NCBI GenBank assembly: GCA_900764045.1
Contig: CAAFMN010000024.1
Location: 186,001 to 250,000, forward strand
Reading direction: 5' to 3'
Source of the DNA: Clostridia bacterium
GTDB taxonomy: Bacteria > Bacillota > Clostridia > Lachnospirales > Bianqueaceae
Length of the DNA stretch: 64,000 nt
Below the pieces are notes generated by a model. It was not told where the DNA came from. It saw only the letters and a program-made list of their open reading frames with translations, and searched no databases. Shown in pieces: positions 33,134 to 42,424 of the stretch; position 1 is the stretch's first letter, and every line of letters begins with the position of its first letter. Both the position numbers and the translations under genes were made by a program.

Positions 33134-33164
33134 ATAGGGCGGATGGTTCATCCGTCCTATTTTT
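33134..33164 (+). terminator. rpsO-pnp intergenic terminator
   Basis: ATAGGGCGGATG (33134-33145) pairs with CATCCGTCCTAT (33149-33160), one G-U, 3-nt loop, then TTTTT. Probably partial, because no separate promoter for pnp is evident before the gene. Confidence 0.8.
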
Positions 33165-33165
33165 G

Positions 33166-33187
33166 CAGAAAAGCGGGTGCTTTTCTG
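33166..33187 (+). promoter_or_regulatory. Hairpin in the pnp leader
   Basis: A perfect 8-bp stem CAGAAAAG/CTTTTCTG (33166-33173, 33180-33187) with a 6-nt loop lies 33 nt before the pnp start codon. In E. coli a leader stem is cut by RNase III for PNPase autoregulation; the same use here is a guess. Confidence 0.4.
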
Positions 33188-33220
33188 TATCATTACTGGA
33201 AGTGAGGTAGAGAAAGGAAA

Positions 33221-35407
33221 ATGGTAAAAGAGTTTACAATGGAGCTGGCCGGACGGACTCTGCGTGCGGTCATCGGTAAGGTTGCGGAGCAGGCCAATGG
33301 AGCGGTCCTGCTGTATTATGGAGATACGGTTGTTCTGTCTACGGCGACTGCGTCTGAGAAGCCCAGAGAGGGAATCGATTTCTTCCCTTTGAGTGTGGAT
33401 TATGAAGAGAGACTGTATGCGGTAGGCAAGATTCCGGGCAGCTTTGTAAAGCGTGAAGGCAGACCGACAGAGAATGCGATTCTGACGGCTCGATGCATCG
33501 ACCGTCCCATGCGTCCGCTGTTCCCCAAGGATTATCGGAATGACGTATCCCTGGTGAATACTGTACTGTGTGTAGATCAGGATTGTTCTCCAGAGATTCT
33601 GGCGATGGTAGGTTCTTCTATCGCGGTCTCCATTTCCGACATTCCGTTTGCGGGACCTGTAGGCGCGGTATCCGTAGGGCTGGTAGACGGAGAGCTGGTG
33701 ATTAACCCGACTTCCGCACAGCGTGAAGTCAGCGAGCTGAATCTGACCGTTGCTTCTACAAGAGAAAAGGTTGTTATGATCGAGGCTGGTGCCAAGGAAG
33801 TGCCGGAAGCCAAGGTGCTGGAGGCGATTTTCTATGGTGATGAAGTCAACAAGAAGATTGTCGAGTTTATCGATAAGATTGTAGCAGAGTGCGGCAAGCC
33901 CAAGCATGCCTATGAGGAGCAGGTTGTTCCGGAGAAGGTTATGACGGCTTTGAAGCAGGTGATCAGCCAGGAGAGAATGGAAGAGGCTGTATTTACGGAT
34001 GTTAAGCAGGTACGTGAAGAGAATATCGCTAAGCTGACCGCGGAGTTTGAGGCTTATATCGAGACGCTGCCGGAAGAGGAGCAGGAAGTATTCAAGGCCA
34101 ATGTAGCTGACGCGGTATATCAGTATGAGAAGAAGACCGTCCGTAAGATGATCAAGGAAGATCATAAGCGTCCGGATGGACGTGGTATGGAGGAGATCCG
34201 TCCGCTGTCCGCGGAGATCGATGTCCTGCCGAGAACGCACGGAAGCGGACTGTTCCGTCGTGGTCAGACACAGGTTCTGACGGTAGCGACGCTGGGCGCG
34301 ATCAGCGAGCAGCAGAAGCTGGACGGCCTGGATGAGCTGGAAGAGACCAAGCGGTATATTCATCATTATAACTTCCCGTCCTACTCTGTAGGAGAGACCA
34401 AGCCCAGCCGCGGACCCGGCCGTCGTGAGATCGGACATGGCGCGTTGGCGGAGCGTGCTCTTTTGCCGGTTATCCCGGATGAAGAGACCTTCCCGTACGC
34501 AATCCGTCTGGTATCTGAGGTACTGAGCTCCAACGGTTCTACTTCTCAGGGTTCCATCTGTGCCAGTACATTGGCGCTGATGGCGGCAGGCGTTCCGATC
34601 AGCGCGCCGGTCGCGGGTATTTCCTGCGGACTGGTAACGGGCGATACCGACGATGACTTTGTACTGTTGACAGATATTCAGGGACTGGAAGACTTCTTCG
34701 GAGATATGGACTTCAAGGTTGCCGGTACGTTCAAGGGAATTACGGCGATTCAGATGGATATCAAGGTCAAGGGTCTGACCAAGGCGATTATCGAGGGCGC
34801 CATTGCCAGAACCAGAACGGCCAGAGAGTATATCCTGAATGAGATCCTGCTGCCTTGCATTTCGCAGCCGAGAGAGTCTGTAAGCGAGTATGCTCCTAAG
34901 ATCTATCAGACCAAGATCAATCCGGAGAAGATCGGTGAGGTTGTCGGACCCAAGGGTAAGATGATCAATAAGATTATCGAGGAGACCGGCACCAAGATCG
35001 ATATTGAGGATGACGGACATGTATATGTGTTCGGTGCCGATGAAGAGATGTCCAAGAAGGCAATTCAGATCATCGAGACCATTGCCAAGGACATCGAGAT
35101 GGATGAAGTATACAATGCCAAGGTTGTACGTTTGGCTACCTTCGGAGCGTTTGTAGAACTGCTGCCCGGTAAGGACGCGCTGCTGCATATCTCCGAGATC
35201 AGCTATGAGCGGATCGAAAAGGTGGAGGATGTGCTCAAGATCGGTGACGAGATCATGGTTAAGGTCATCGGAATCGACGATCAGGGTAAGGTTAAGGTAT
35301 CCCGCAAGGCACTGCTGCCGCCTCGTGAGGGCGGAGACCAGAATCAGGGCCGCCGGGAGAGAAGCGACCGCAATCGTTCGGATAGAGGCCGCCGTCGGAA
35401 TGATTAA
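33221..35407 (+). CDS. pnp: Polyribonucleotide nucleotidyltransferase (PNPase)
   Basis: Encodes 728 residues. Two RNase PH-like domains (about 10-230 and 310-550) are joined by a helical linker. The catalytic second core has FPYAIRLVSEVLSSNGSTSQ. A KH domain (GEVVGPKGKMINKIIEETG, about 570) and an S1 domain (from about 622) follow. The last 30 residues are Arg/Asp-rich and disordered. It degrades RNA 3' to 5' with phosphate. Its stop overlaps the dut start by 8 nt. Confidence 0.96.
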   Translation: MVKEFTMELAGRTLRAVIGKVAEQANGAVLLYYGDTVVLSTATASEKPREGIDFFPLSVDYEERLYAVGKIPGSFVKREGRPTENAILTARCIDRPMRPLFPKDYRNDVSLVNTVLCVDQDCSPEILAMVGSSIAVSISDIPFAGPVGAVSVGLVDGELVINPTSAQREVSELNLTVASTREKVVMIEAGAKEVPEAKVLEAIFYGDEVNKKIVEFIDKIVAECGKPKHAYEEQVVPEKVMTALKQVISQERMEEAVFTDVKQVREENIAKLTAEFEAYIETLPEEEQEVFKANVADAVYQYEKKTVRKMIKEDHKRPDGRGMEEIRPLSAEIDVLPRTHGSGLFRRGQTQVLTVATLGAISEQQKLDGLDELEETKRYIHHYNFPSYSVGETKPSRGPGRREIGHGALAERALLPVIPDEETFPYAIRLVSEVLSSNGSTSQGSICASTLALMAAGVPISAPVAGISCGLVTGDTDDDFVLLTDIQGLEDFFGDMDFKVAGTFKGITAIQMDIKVKGLTKAIIEGAIARTRTAREYILNEILLPCISQPRESVSEYAPKIYQTKINPEKIGEVVGPKGKMINKIIEETGTKIDIEDDGHVYVFGADEEMSKKAIQIIETIAKDIEMDEVYNAKVVRLATFGAFVELLPGKDALLHISEISYERIEKVEDVLKIGDEIMVKVIGIDDQGKVKVSRKALLPPREGGDQNQGRRERSDRNRSDRGRRRND

Positions 35408-35921
35408 GTTTTATAAGGTCAGTCAGGACCAGTATTTCAAGGACCGCCTGGAAGCTTTGCTCCAGGCGGGCTTTGATACTGAGGGTGCGAAACGCACGGC
35501 ACAGGAAGAGTATGAGAGTATTGAACTGCCGCGCCGCGGTACAATGTATTCTGCCGGATACGATCTCAGGACGCCCGCGGAGTATGTTCTGCAGCCGGGA
35601 CAGAGTCTTGTGATCCCTACCGGACTGCGTATTCAGATGGAAGAGGATATGTGGATGGGAATCTATATCCGTTCCAGCTTAGGTTTTAAATATAATGTGC
35701 GGCTTAAGAATTCGGTAGCGGTGATCGATGCGGATTACTTCGGCGCTGACAACGAAGGACATCTGAAGGTCGGCATCTATAACGGCGGAGACAGAGAACT
35801 GGTGCTTCACGCCGGGGACGCTTTCGCACAGGGTATATTACAGAAATACTATGTGACAGAGGACGATATGCCGGTGCAGAAACGCCGTAGCGGCGGATTT
35901 GGCTCTACCAATCAAAAATAA
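35400..35921 (+). CDS. dut: dUTP diphosphatase (trimeric)
   Basis: Encodes 173 residues. All five dUTPase motifs are visible: SAGYDLRTP (1), RSSLGFKYN (2), AVIDADYFG (3), GDAFAQGIL (4) and RRSGGFGST (5). An N-terminal extension of about 45 residues (MIKFYKVSQDQYFKDRLEAL...) precedes the usual start, a trait seen in some Clostridia. ATG 35400 lies within the end of pnp, so translation is coupled; AGAGG is the nearest ribosome binding site. Confidence 0.9.
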   Translation: MIKFYKVSQDQYFKDRLEALLQAGFDTEGAKRTAQEEYESIELPRRGTMYSAGYDLRTPAEYVLQPGQSLVIPTGLRIQMEEDMWMGIYIRSSLGFKYNVRLKNSVAVIDADYFGADNEGHLKVGIYNGGDRELVLHAGDAFAQGILQKYYVTEDDMPVQKRRSGGFGSTNQK

Positions 35922-35940
35922 CAAGAAGGAGGACCGAAGA

Positions 35941-36441
35941 ATGATTCGAGCGATGGGAGATATTCAGGTGAATCTGGATTTGGCGGACAGTATCAAGGTC
36001 GGTATTCTATCTGACACGCATGGACTTCTTCGGCCGGAAGTAGAGAGGATCCTGGAAAAATGCGATAAAATCGTACATGCCGGGGACTTCGATAATAAAG
36101 AGACCGCGAGAAGGCTGGAGCAGATCGCCCCAACCTATATGGTGCGTGGAAATAATGATCTGTGGCTGCCCTACGGAGAGCTCAGAACCGCACGGTTTGA
36201 GATTGGCGGAGTGCGTTTCTATATGGTGCATAACCGGGAAGAGGCGGGAGAGGTTCCGGAGGAAACGGATGTCGTGGTCTTTGGACATACGCATCAATAT
36301 TATGAAAAAAAGGAAAATGGACGGTTGTGGCTCAATCCAGGAAGCTGCGGCCGTGCCCGCTTTTCATTGCCGCTTACGATGGCGGTCATGACGATTCATG
36401 AAGGACGCTGGCGGGTTCATAGAGTCCGCATCGATGCCTGA
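35941..36441 (+). CDS. YfcE/MJ0936-family metallophosphoesterase
   Basis: Encodes 166 residues. The metal-binding set ILSDTHG, HAGDFD, RGNND and VFGHTHQ is complete, typical of the small MJ0936/YfcE phosphodiesterases. The physiological substrate is not known. AGAAGGAGG lies before the ATG at 35941. Its last 25 nt overlap the end of convergent tepA. Confidence 0.85.
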   Translation: MIRAMGDIQVNLDLADSIKVGILSDTHGLLRPEVERILEKCDKIVHAGDFDNKETARRLEQIAPTYMVRGNNDLWLPYGELRTARFEIGGVRFYMVHNREEAGEVPEETDVVVFGHTHQYYEKKENGRLWLNPGSCGRARFSLPLTMAVMTIHEGRWRVHRVRIDA

Positions 36442-37103
36442 TCGATTAATTCATGGAGCTTGCGTAGAGCCAGGTCAATACCGCCGACTTCATGGATCAG
36501 TCCTTCACGGACTGCGTCCTTTCCGACAAGAATGGTGCCGAGATCTTTGGTCAGGACACTTTTGTTCAGCATCATCTCTTCCAGACGGCTTTCGGTTACA
36601 TGCGAATGCGCGGCGATGAAGCCTGTAATTCGGTCCTGAATGATTTTGAAATAGTCAAAAGTCTGCGGCGCGCCGATGATGAGGCCGCTCATGCGTACAG
36701 GGTGTATAATCATGGTTCCGGTCGGCGCGATAAAAGAGTAATCGGCTGCGACGGCAAGAGGAATACCGATGGAATGGCTGTCTCCGATGACCAGTGAGAC
36801 GACAGGCTTGCTGAGGGAAGCGATCATTTCCGCAAGGGCAAGCCCGGCGGAACAGTCGCCACCGCTGGTCTGGAGCAGGACCAGTACGCCGTCCACATCG
36901 GCAGTGTCTTCGATCCAGGCGAGTCGGGGCAGGAGATGTTCATATTTTGTGGTTTTGCTGCTGCCGGGCAGGTTTTCGTGTCCTTCAATTTCACCGATAA
37001 TGGTGAGCAGGTGAATATGGTGTTTTTCCGGACTGCTGGTCAATTCCAGCTGTCCGGTTTCTTGTATTTGTTCATCTTGCGATAGATCTTTTTGAGAATC
37101 CAT
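36417..37103 (-). CDS. tepA: ClpP-fold protease TepA (YmfB-like)
   Basis: Encodes 228 residues. The crotonase/ClpP fold shows in TSGGDCSAGLALAEMIASLS, the Ser-containing SLVIGDSHSIGIPLAV, and APTGTMIIHPVRMSG with the His. This group was called translocation-enhancing protein or YmfB in Bacillus, where the gene sits next to spoIIIE; here ftsK is 1 kb away with uppP between, so the neighbourhood is partly kept. AAGGAGG precedes the ATG at 37103. It converges on the phosphoesterase gene with a 25-nt overlap. Confidence 0.83.
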   Translation of the reverse strand: MDSQKDLSQDEQIQETGQLELTSSPEKHHIHLLTIIGEIEGHENLPGSSKTTKYEHLLPRLAWIEDTADVDGVLVLLQTSGGDCSAGLALAEMIASLSKPVVSLVIGDSHSIGIPLAVAADYSFIAPTGTMIIHPVRMSGLIIGAPQTFDYFKIIQDRITGFIAAHSHVTESRLEEMMLNKSVLTKDLGTILVGKDAVREGLIHEVGGIDLALRKLHELIDQASMRTL

Positions 37104-37194
37104 AGCGGCCTCCTTATAGAATTTTTGATTAGTATCCCAATCAGGAGAGGAATTTATCCGAAAAAAAGCAAAGGAAAAGATTTGAGCGTTCGCC

Positions 37195-37223
37195 TTTACA
37201 GATTCTATAATCCATTGTATAAT
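37195..37223 (+). promoter_or_regulatory. uppP promoter
   Basis: TTTACA (37195-37200) and TATAAT (37218-37223), 17-nt spacer. No terminator is visible after uppP, so it may also feed the ftsK-to-recX run. Confidence 0.82.
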
Positions 37224-37273
37224 AAGATGATAATATAGGCTTATAGGCCAGGGTGAGCAAAGGAGAGAGAATT

Positions 37274-38122
37274 ATGCTGAGTTATTGGCAGGTAATATGG
37301 ATGGCGGTGGTTCAGGGATTGACTGAATTTTTGCCGGTGAGCAGTTCCGGACATCTGGTTCTGGCGAGTCAGATTCTGGACATTCAGACGGATGGCGGGC
37401 CGCTGTTGGAGGTTATTTTACACATCGGTACATTGATTGCGGTATTCATTGTGTATTATAAGGATGTCTGGAGCCTGATCAAGGAAGGAGTCCTTCTGAT
37501 CATTGACGGCGTACGATATCTGGTGAATAAGGCAAAGTACCCGTTTCGCATGTATCCGGAACGGAAGATGGTGGTCATGGTATTGATCGCAAGTGTTCCT
37601 ACGGCTGTTTTGGGACTCTTTGTAGAGGCTTTTTTACAGGATCTGTTTATGAGTTCGGTAATCGCTGTGGGAGTGATGCTTTTGGTGACTTCTGCGCTGC
37701 TTTTGCTGTCTACCAAGATCAAGCAGGGAAGCAAGCGGGTAGAGAAGGCGACATATCGTGACGCCCTCGCTGTCGGCATTGTCCAGGGGATCGCGACGAT
37801 GCCCGGAATCTCCCGCTCCGGTTCTACGATTGTAGCGGGATTGGCCGGCGGTTTCGATAGAGAGTTCGCAATTCGTTTTTCGTTCCTGATTTCGATTCCG
37901 GCCATTGCGGGCGCAAGTCTCCTGACCTTTATTAAGGCGGACCTTGCGGAGCTGGCCGCCAATGCCGGACCGTATCTTGTGGGATTGGTTCTGTCCGCGG
38001 CAGTAGGGTACCTGTGTATCCGTACGCTTCTTCGGATGCTCAAGAATCATACATTCCATTATTTTGGATATTACTGCGGAGCCGTTGGCGTGATTGCGAT
38101 TATTTGCGGACTGGTAATGTAA
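37274..38122 (+). CDS. uppP: Undecaprenyl-diphosphatase
   Basis: Encodes 282 residues with about eight membrane segments. TEFLPVSSSGHLVL and PGISRSGSTI are the two catalytic signatures of UppP/BacA. It recycles undecaprenyl pyrophosphate, the lipid carrier for cell-wall synthesis, and can give bacitracin tolerance. ATG 37274 has AGGAGAG upstream; a GTG seven codons earlier lacks one. Confidence 0.94.
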   Translation: MLSYWQVIWMAVVQGLTEFLPVSSSGHLVLASQILDIQTDGGPLLEVILHIGTLIAVFIVYYKDVWSLIKEGVLLIIDGVRYLVNKAKYPFRMYPERKMVVMVLIASVPTAVLGLFVEAFLQDLFMSSVIAVGVMLLVTSALLLLSTKIKQGSKRVEKATYRDALAVGIVQGIATMPGISRSGSTIVAGLAGGFDREFAIRFSFLISIPAIAGASLLTFIKADLAELAANAGPYLVGLVLSAAVGYLCIRTLLRMLKNHTFHYFGYYCGAVGVIAIICGLVM

Positions 38123-38149
38123 GTCCGCCGAAAAGCCGGGAGGATGGAT

Positions 38150-40744
38150 ATGGCAAAGAAAACAGCTTTTGACAGACAGAGGGCAGCCAAGCGTTCCGGC
38201 AGCGGATCCAAAACCGGAAAAGCGCCTTCCGGGAAGAAGGTCAGGGCGAATGCTGCGGCTTCCGCAAAAAAAGGAAGCGGGCAGAAGACTACGTCCGAAA
38301 CACAGAAGTTTCAGGTAAAGGAGACGGTGGGACAGGAGGTACGGAATCTCATCGGGCTCCTCGTGATGTTGCTCCTGCTGTTAAGTATTTGTCTGGGTTC
38401 GGTTCTTGGAAAGTTCGGATTGTTGGTGCATGAGGTGAGTGTGGGTATCTTTGGCATAGCGGCGTATCTTTTCTGTATAGCAGGGATTGCCGCTATGGTA
38501 CTGCGCATCTGGAAGCGGTCCAGGTATTCCAATTATGCCAAGGTTCTGTGCATGGTGCTGCTGATTGTAAGCATTTCCGTGCTGATGCACATAATTAACG
38601 GAAAAGAGCTTAAAACACTGAAAGAATGGTATGCGCAGGCAACCTGGTACACCGGCGGCGTGGTCGGAGGGTTCCTGGGCAGTACGCTTTTAGATCTGAT
38701 GGGCAATGTCGGCGGAATTCTTCTGCTGTCCGGGATCATTATCATATGTCTGGTTGTTATTACAGAGAAGTCCGCGATTGAGACGGCGGTGAAGGCCTGG
38801 AAGGGAACCCGTCAGGTGACGCGCAATGTAGAAGAAAATGTACGGGAAAAGGTAAAGCTGCATCAGGAGCAGCGGCGCAAATGGGAAGAAGAGCATCCGG
38901 CGGAGCCAGAGGAAGAGATTGCTGTCCCGGGCCCCAGGATCCAGCTGAATGAACCGGAACCGGTCAAGCAGGCGGAAGCAGATGAAGAGATTCCTCAGTG
39001 GCTGGCCGAGAAGATGGATGCCCGAAGCCAAGAAAAGGCGCCCAAGCAGATGGTTCAGGAGGAGAAAAAGGTGAGTGTGCCGGAAAGTGGGCCGGATCTA
39101 CCCTTGGTTTCCTATGAAGCATATTCTCAGAGAACACAGAATGCGTCGGAAAAGACCGGCGGACAGAGTACGGATGCGGTGTCGGAGCCTGCTGTGAAAA
39201 AGGCTGATCCTGTAACGAAAGCGGAACAGGAGAAGATCAATTTCGGAATCCAGCAGAATCTTTTTGCGGAAGGGGAAGAGGCGGAATATCAGTTCCCCTC
39301 CATTGAGCTCTTGAATCCGGCGCAGAATGTCGTTTCGGGAAGCAGGGATGAGCTGTATCAGAACGCGCAGAAGCTGGAGCGCGCGCTTCTCAGTTTTGGT
39401 GTAGAAGCGACGGTAACACAGGTCAATCAGGGACCGGCCGTGACGAGATACGAGCTGATTCCCAAGCAGGGAGTCAAGGTAAGTCGGATTGTAAATCTGG
39501 CAGATGATATCGCGCTGAATCTGGCGGCCAAGGCGATCCGTATCGAGGCGCCGATCCCGGGCAAGAGCGCCGTCGGAATCGAAGTGCCGAATAAGCAGGC
39601 GGCGACCGTAACGCTTCGTGAGATCATAGAGAGCGATGTATTCCGTAAGTTCCCGTCCAAGCTGGCTTTCGGCCTGGGAAAAACGATTGACGGTGAAGTC
39701 AAGGTAACGGATATTGCCAAGATGCCGCATCTTTTGATCGCGGGCGCGACAGGATCCGGTAAGAGTGTTTGTATCAATTCATTGCTGATCAGTATCCTGT
39801 ATAAAGCACACCCCAAGGATGTCAAGCTCATCCTGATCGATCCCAAGGTAGTAGAGCTTTCCGTATATAACGGAATCCCGCATCTGCTGCTGCCGGTAGT
39901 CAACGATCCTAAGAAGGCGGCGGCTTCCCTGAACTGGGCGGTTCAGGAGATGACCGTACGCTATAAAAAGTTTGCGGATATGAATGTCCGGGATATCAAG
40001 GGGTATAACGAAGCGGTACGGGAACATGCGCAGCAGGGAGAAGTCCTGGAGAGCATGCCTCAGATCGTAATTGTCATAGACGAGCTGGCGGATCTTATGA
40101 TGGTGGCCGGTAAGGAAGTAGAAGAAGCCATCTGCCGGTTGGCACAGATGGCGCGTGCCGCGGGAATGCATCTGGTAATCGCGACGCAGCGCCCGTCTGT
40201 GGATGTTATCACGGGTGTCATCAAAGCCAATATTCCTTCCAGACTGGCCTTTGCCGTGTCCTCCGGTGTGGATTCCAAGACTATCTTGGATACCGTAGGC
40301 GCGGAAAAACTTTTGGGTAGAGGCGATATGCTGTTTCAACCGATCGGAGAGGCCAAGGCGGTCCGGATTCAGGGAGCCTTTGTCAGCGATCATGAGGTAG
40401 AACGGGTCGTAGAGGCCGTAAAGCAGGGGATCCATGCCCCAGTATACAATGCGGACTTACAGGAAAGCGTGGAAAATACTTCCACAGGCAGTCCTTTGGA
40501 TGCAGAAGAGGAGCTGGATGAGTATCTGGCAGACGCGATTCGGATGGTCGTCGAGAAGCAGCGGGCTTCAATCAGTATGCTGCAGCGGGCATTTCGAATT
40601 GGGTTCAATCGGGCGGCACGATTGATTGACGCCATGTATGAACGCGGTATTGTGGGGCCGGATGAAGGTAGTAAACCGCGCAAGGTTTTAATGACCAAAG
40701 AAGAATATGAGAGTCAAGGAGTGGAGCAGGATGAGCAGCTATAA
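38150..40744 (+). CDS. ftsK: DNA translocase FtsK/SpoIIIE
   Basis: Encodes 864 residues. A basic N-terminal tail is followed by four membrane segments (about 68-205). A charged linker runs to about 390. The motor domain has Walker A AGATGSGKS at 531-539 and Walker B IVIVIDELADLMMV. The C-terminal winged-helix gamma domain (from about 800, RASISMLQRAFRIGFNRAAR) reads polar DNA sequences. In spore formers this protein pumps the chromosome into the forespore. I prefer the ATG at 38150, six nt after GGGAGG; the ATG at 38144 overlaps that site. Confidence 0.94.
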   Translation: MAKKTAFDRQRAAKRSGSGSKTGKAPSGKKVRANAAASAKKGSGQKTTSETQKFQVKETVGQEVRNLIGLLVMLLLLLSICLGSVLGKFGLLVHEVSVGIFGIAAYLFCIAGIAAMVLRIWKRSRYSNYAKVLCMVLLIVSISVLMHIINGKELKTLKEWYAQATWYTGGVVGGFLGSTLLDLMGNVGGILLLSGIIIICLVVITEKSAIETAVKAWKGTRQVTRNVEENVREKVKLHQEQRRKWEEEHPAEPEEEIAVPGPRIQLNEPEPVKQAEADEEIPQWLAEKMDARSQEKAPKQMVQEEKKVSVPESGPDLPLVSYEAYSQRTQNASEKTGGQSTDAVSEPAVKKADPVTKAEQEKINFGIQQNLFAEGEEAEYQFPSIELLNPAQNVVSGSRDELYQNAQKLERALLSFGVEATVTQVNQGPAVTRYELIPKQGVKVSRIVNLADDIALNLAAKAIRIEAPIPGKSAVGIEVPNKQAATVTLREIIESDVFRKFPSKLAFGLGKTIDGEVKVTDIAKMPHLLIAGATGSGKSVCINSLLISILYKAHPKDVKLILIDPKVVELSVYNGIPHLLLPVVNDPKKAAASLNWAVQEMTVRYKKFADMNVRDIKGYNEAVREHAQQGEVLESMPQIVIVIDELADLMMVAGKEVEEAICRLAQMARAAGMHLVIATQRPSVDVITGVIKANIPSRLAFAVSSGVDSKTILDTVGAEKLLGRGDMLFQPIGEAKAVRIQGAFVSDHEVERVVEAVKQGIHAPVYNADLQESVENTSTGSPLDAEEELDEYLADAIRMVVEKQRASISMLQRAFRIGFNRAARLIDAMYERGIVGPDEGSKPRKVLMTKEEYESQGVEQDEQL

Positions 40745-42410
40745 GAGTGATATCGAGATTGCTCAGGAGGCCAAGATGCTTCCGATTGTACAGGTAGCTT
40801 CCAAGCTTGGAATTAACGAAGAGGAGCTGGAGCCCTACGGACGGTATAAGGCCAAACTGAATCAGAAGTTATGGGAGAGAGTTCAGGACCGGCCGGATGG
40901 TAAGCTGGTATTGGTTACAGCAATTAATCCGACGCCGGCCGGAGAAGGCAAGACAACGACAACGGTCGGATTGGGAGAAGCACTGGGGCGTATGGGGGTA
41001 AGCTCCATGATTGCGCTTCGGGAGCCGTCTCTGGGTCCCTGCTTTGGAGTGAAGGGGGGAGCCGCGGGAGGCGGCTATGCGCAAGTCGTCCCTATGGAAG
41101 ATATCAACCTGCATTTTACTGGAGATTTTCACGCGGTTACGACGGCGCATAATCTCCTGTCGGCAATGTTGGACAATCATCTGCAGCAGGGAAACGAGCT
41201 TGGGATCGATCCTCGGACAATTACCTGGAAGAGAGTACTGGATATGAATGACCGCGCTCTGCGTAATATTGTTATCGGTTTGGGCGGCAAGTACCAGGGC
41301 GTTCCGCGGGAAGACGGCTTTATGATTACGGTAGCGTCAGAGATTATGGCGATTCTCTGTCTGGCGGACAGCCTGGAGGACCTGCGGGAGCGTCTTGGTC
41401 GAATTGTCGTAGGATATACCTATGACGGGCGGGAAGTGACGGCAGCCGATCTGAAAGCGGCAGGAGCTATGACAGCGGTTCTGAAGGACGCGATGCTGCC
41501 CAATCTGGTGCAGACCCTGGAGAATACCCCCTGCGTGATTCACGGCGGACCCTTTGCCAATATCGCGCACGGCTGCAATAGCGTACAGGCAACCCGATAC
41601 GCACTGAAACTGGCAGATATAGTTGTAACAGAGGCAGGTTTTGGCGCGGATCTGGGCGCTGAGAAATTTATGGATATCAAGTGCCGCAAGGCAGGGCTTC
41701 ATCCGGATGCTGTTGTTCTGGTGGCGACGATCCGCGCGTTAAAGTATAATGGCGGAGTAGATAAAAAGAATGTAGGGGAGCCCAATATGGAGGCGCTTGT
41801 GGAAGGCTTTTCCAATCTTGAGGCTCATATCGAGGCGCTTCAGAAATTCGGCGTGCCGATTGTCGTGACGCTGAATTCTTTTGTGACAGATACGGCAGAG
41901 GAGACAGAGTACGTTGAGAAGCGCTGCCGGAAAATGGGATGCGCGTTCGCACTCTCTGAGGTATGGGCGAAAGGTGGAGAGGGCGGCATGGCGCTGGCTG
42001 AAGAATTGCTGCAGACCCTGAAGGAAAAGCCGTCTATGTATCATCCATTGTATCCTGATGAAATGCCGCTGGAGAAGAAGATTGAGACCATCGCCAAGGA
42101 GATTTACGGCGCTGCCGGCGTGACATATGATGCGGGGATCCGTACAAGGCTTAAGAAGCTGACGGAAGCAGGATACGGCAATCTTCCGGTATGTATGGCC
42201 AAGACACAGTATTCTTTGTCGGATAACCCGAAGAAGCTGGGCAGACCGTCCGGATTCAAGATCAATGTCCGGCAGGTGAATCTGTCGGCAGGAGCCGGAT
42301 TTATTGTAGTCATGACCGGAGAAATCGTGACGATGCCAGGCTTGCCTAAGGTGCCGGCGGCGGAACGGATGGATGTCGACGAACAGGGCAGAATCGTAGG
42401 GCTGTTTTAA
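40731..42410 (+). CDS. fhs: Formate-tetrahydrofolate ligase
   Basis: Encodes 559 residues, full length. The nucleotide loop TPAGEGKTTTTVGLGEAL is near residue 65, and EPSLGPCFGVKGGAAGGGYA is diagnostic. It makes 10-formyl-THF from formate and ATP, the methyl-branch entry of the Wood-Ljungdahl pathway or a purine one-carbon source in anaerobes. ATG 40731 lies inside the end of ftsK (14-nt overlap) with AAGGAG upstream. folD follows, giving the next step. Confidence 0.95.
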   Translation: MSSYKSDIEIAQEAKMLPIVQVASKLGINEEELEPYGRYKAKLNQKLWERVQDRPDGKLVLVTAINPTPAGEGKTTTTVGLGEALGRMGVSSMIALREPSLGPCFGVKGGAAGGGYAQVVPMEDINLHFTGDFHAVTTAHNLLSAMLDNHLQQGNELGIDPRTITWKRVLDMNDRALRNIVIGLGGKYQGVPREDGFMITVASEIMAILCLADSLEDLRERLGRIVVGYTYDGREVTAADLKAAGAMTAVLKDAMLPNLVQTLENTPCVIHGGPFANIAHGCNSVQATRYALKLADIVVTEAGFGADLGAEKFMDIKCRKAGLHPDAVVLVATIRALKYNGGVDKKNVGEPNMEALVEGFSNLEAHIEALQKFGVPIVVTLNSFVTDTAEETEYVEKRCRKMGCAFALSEVWAKGGEGGMALAEELLQTLKEKPSMYHPLYPDEMPLEKKIETIAKEIYGAAGVTYDAGIRTRLKKLTEAGYGNLPVCMAKTQYSLSDNPKKLGRPSGFKINVRQVNLSAGAGFIVVMTGEIVTMPGLPKVPAAERMDVDEQGRIVGLF

Positions 42411-42424
42411 GGAGCGTATCATAT

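Noticed and set aside
33008..35188. Open frame of 726 codons on the minus strand opposite pnp
   Set aside because: pnp on the other strand is unambiguous. The codon use of this genome avoids TTA, CTA and TCA, which removes stops from this antisense frame. The translated text has no recognisable motif and no ribosome binding site.
35205..35399. N-terminal extension of dut by 65 codons
   Set aside because: It lies entirely in the pnp S1 domain in another frame, is Arg-rich and has no ribosome binding site.
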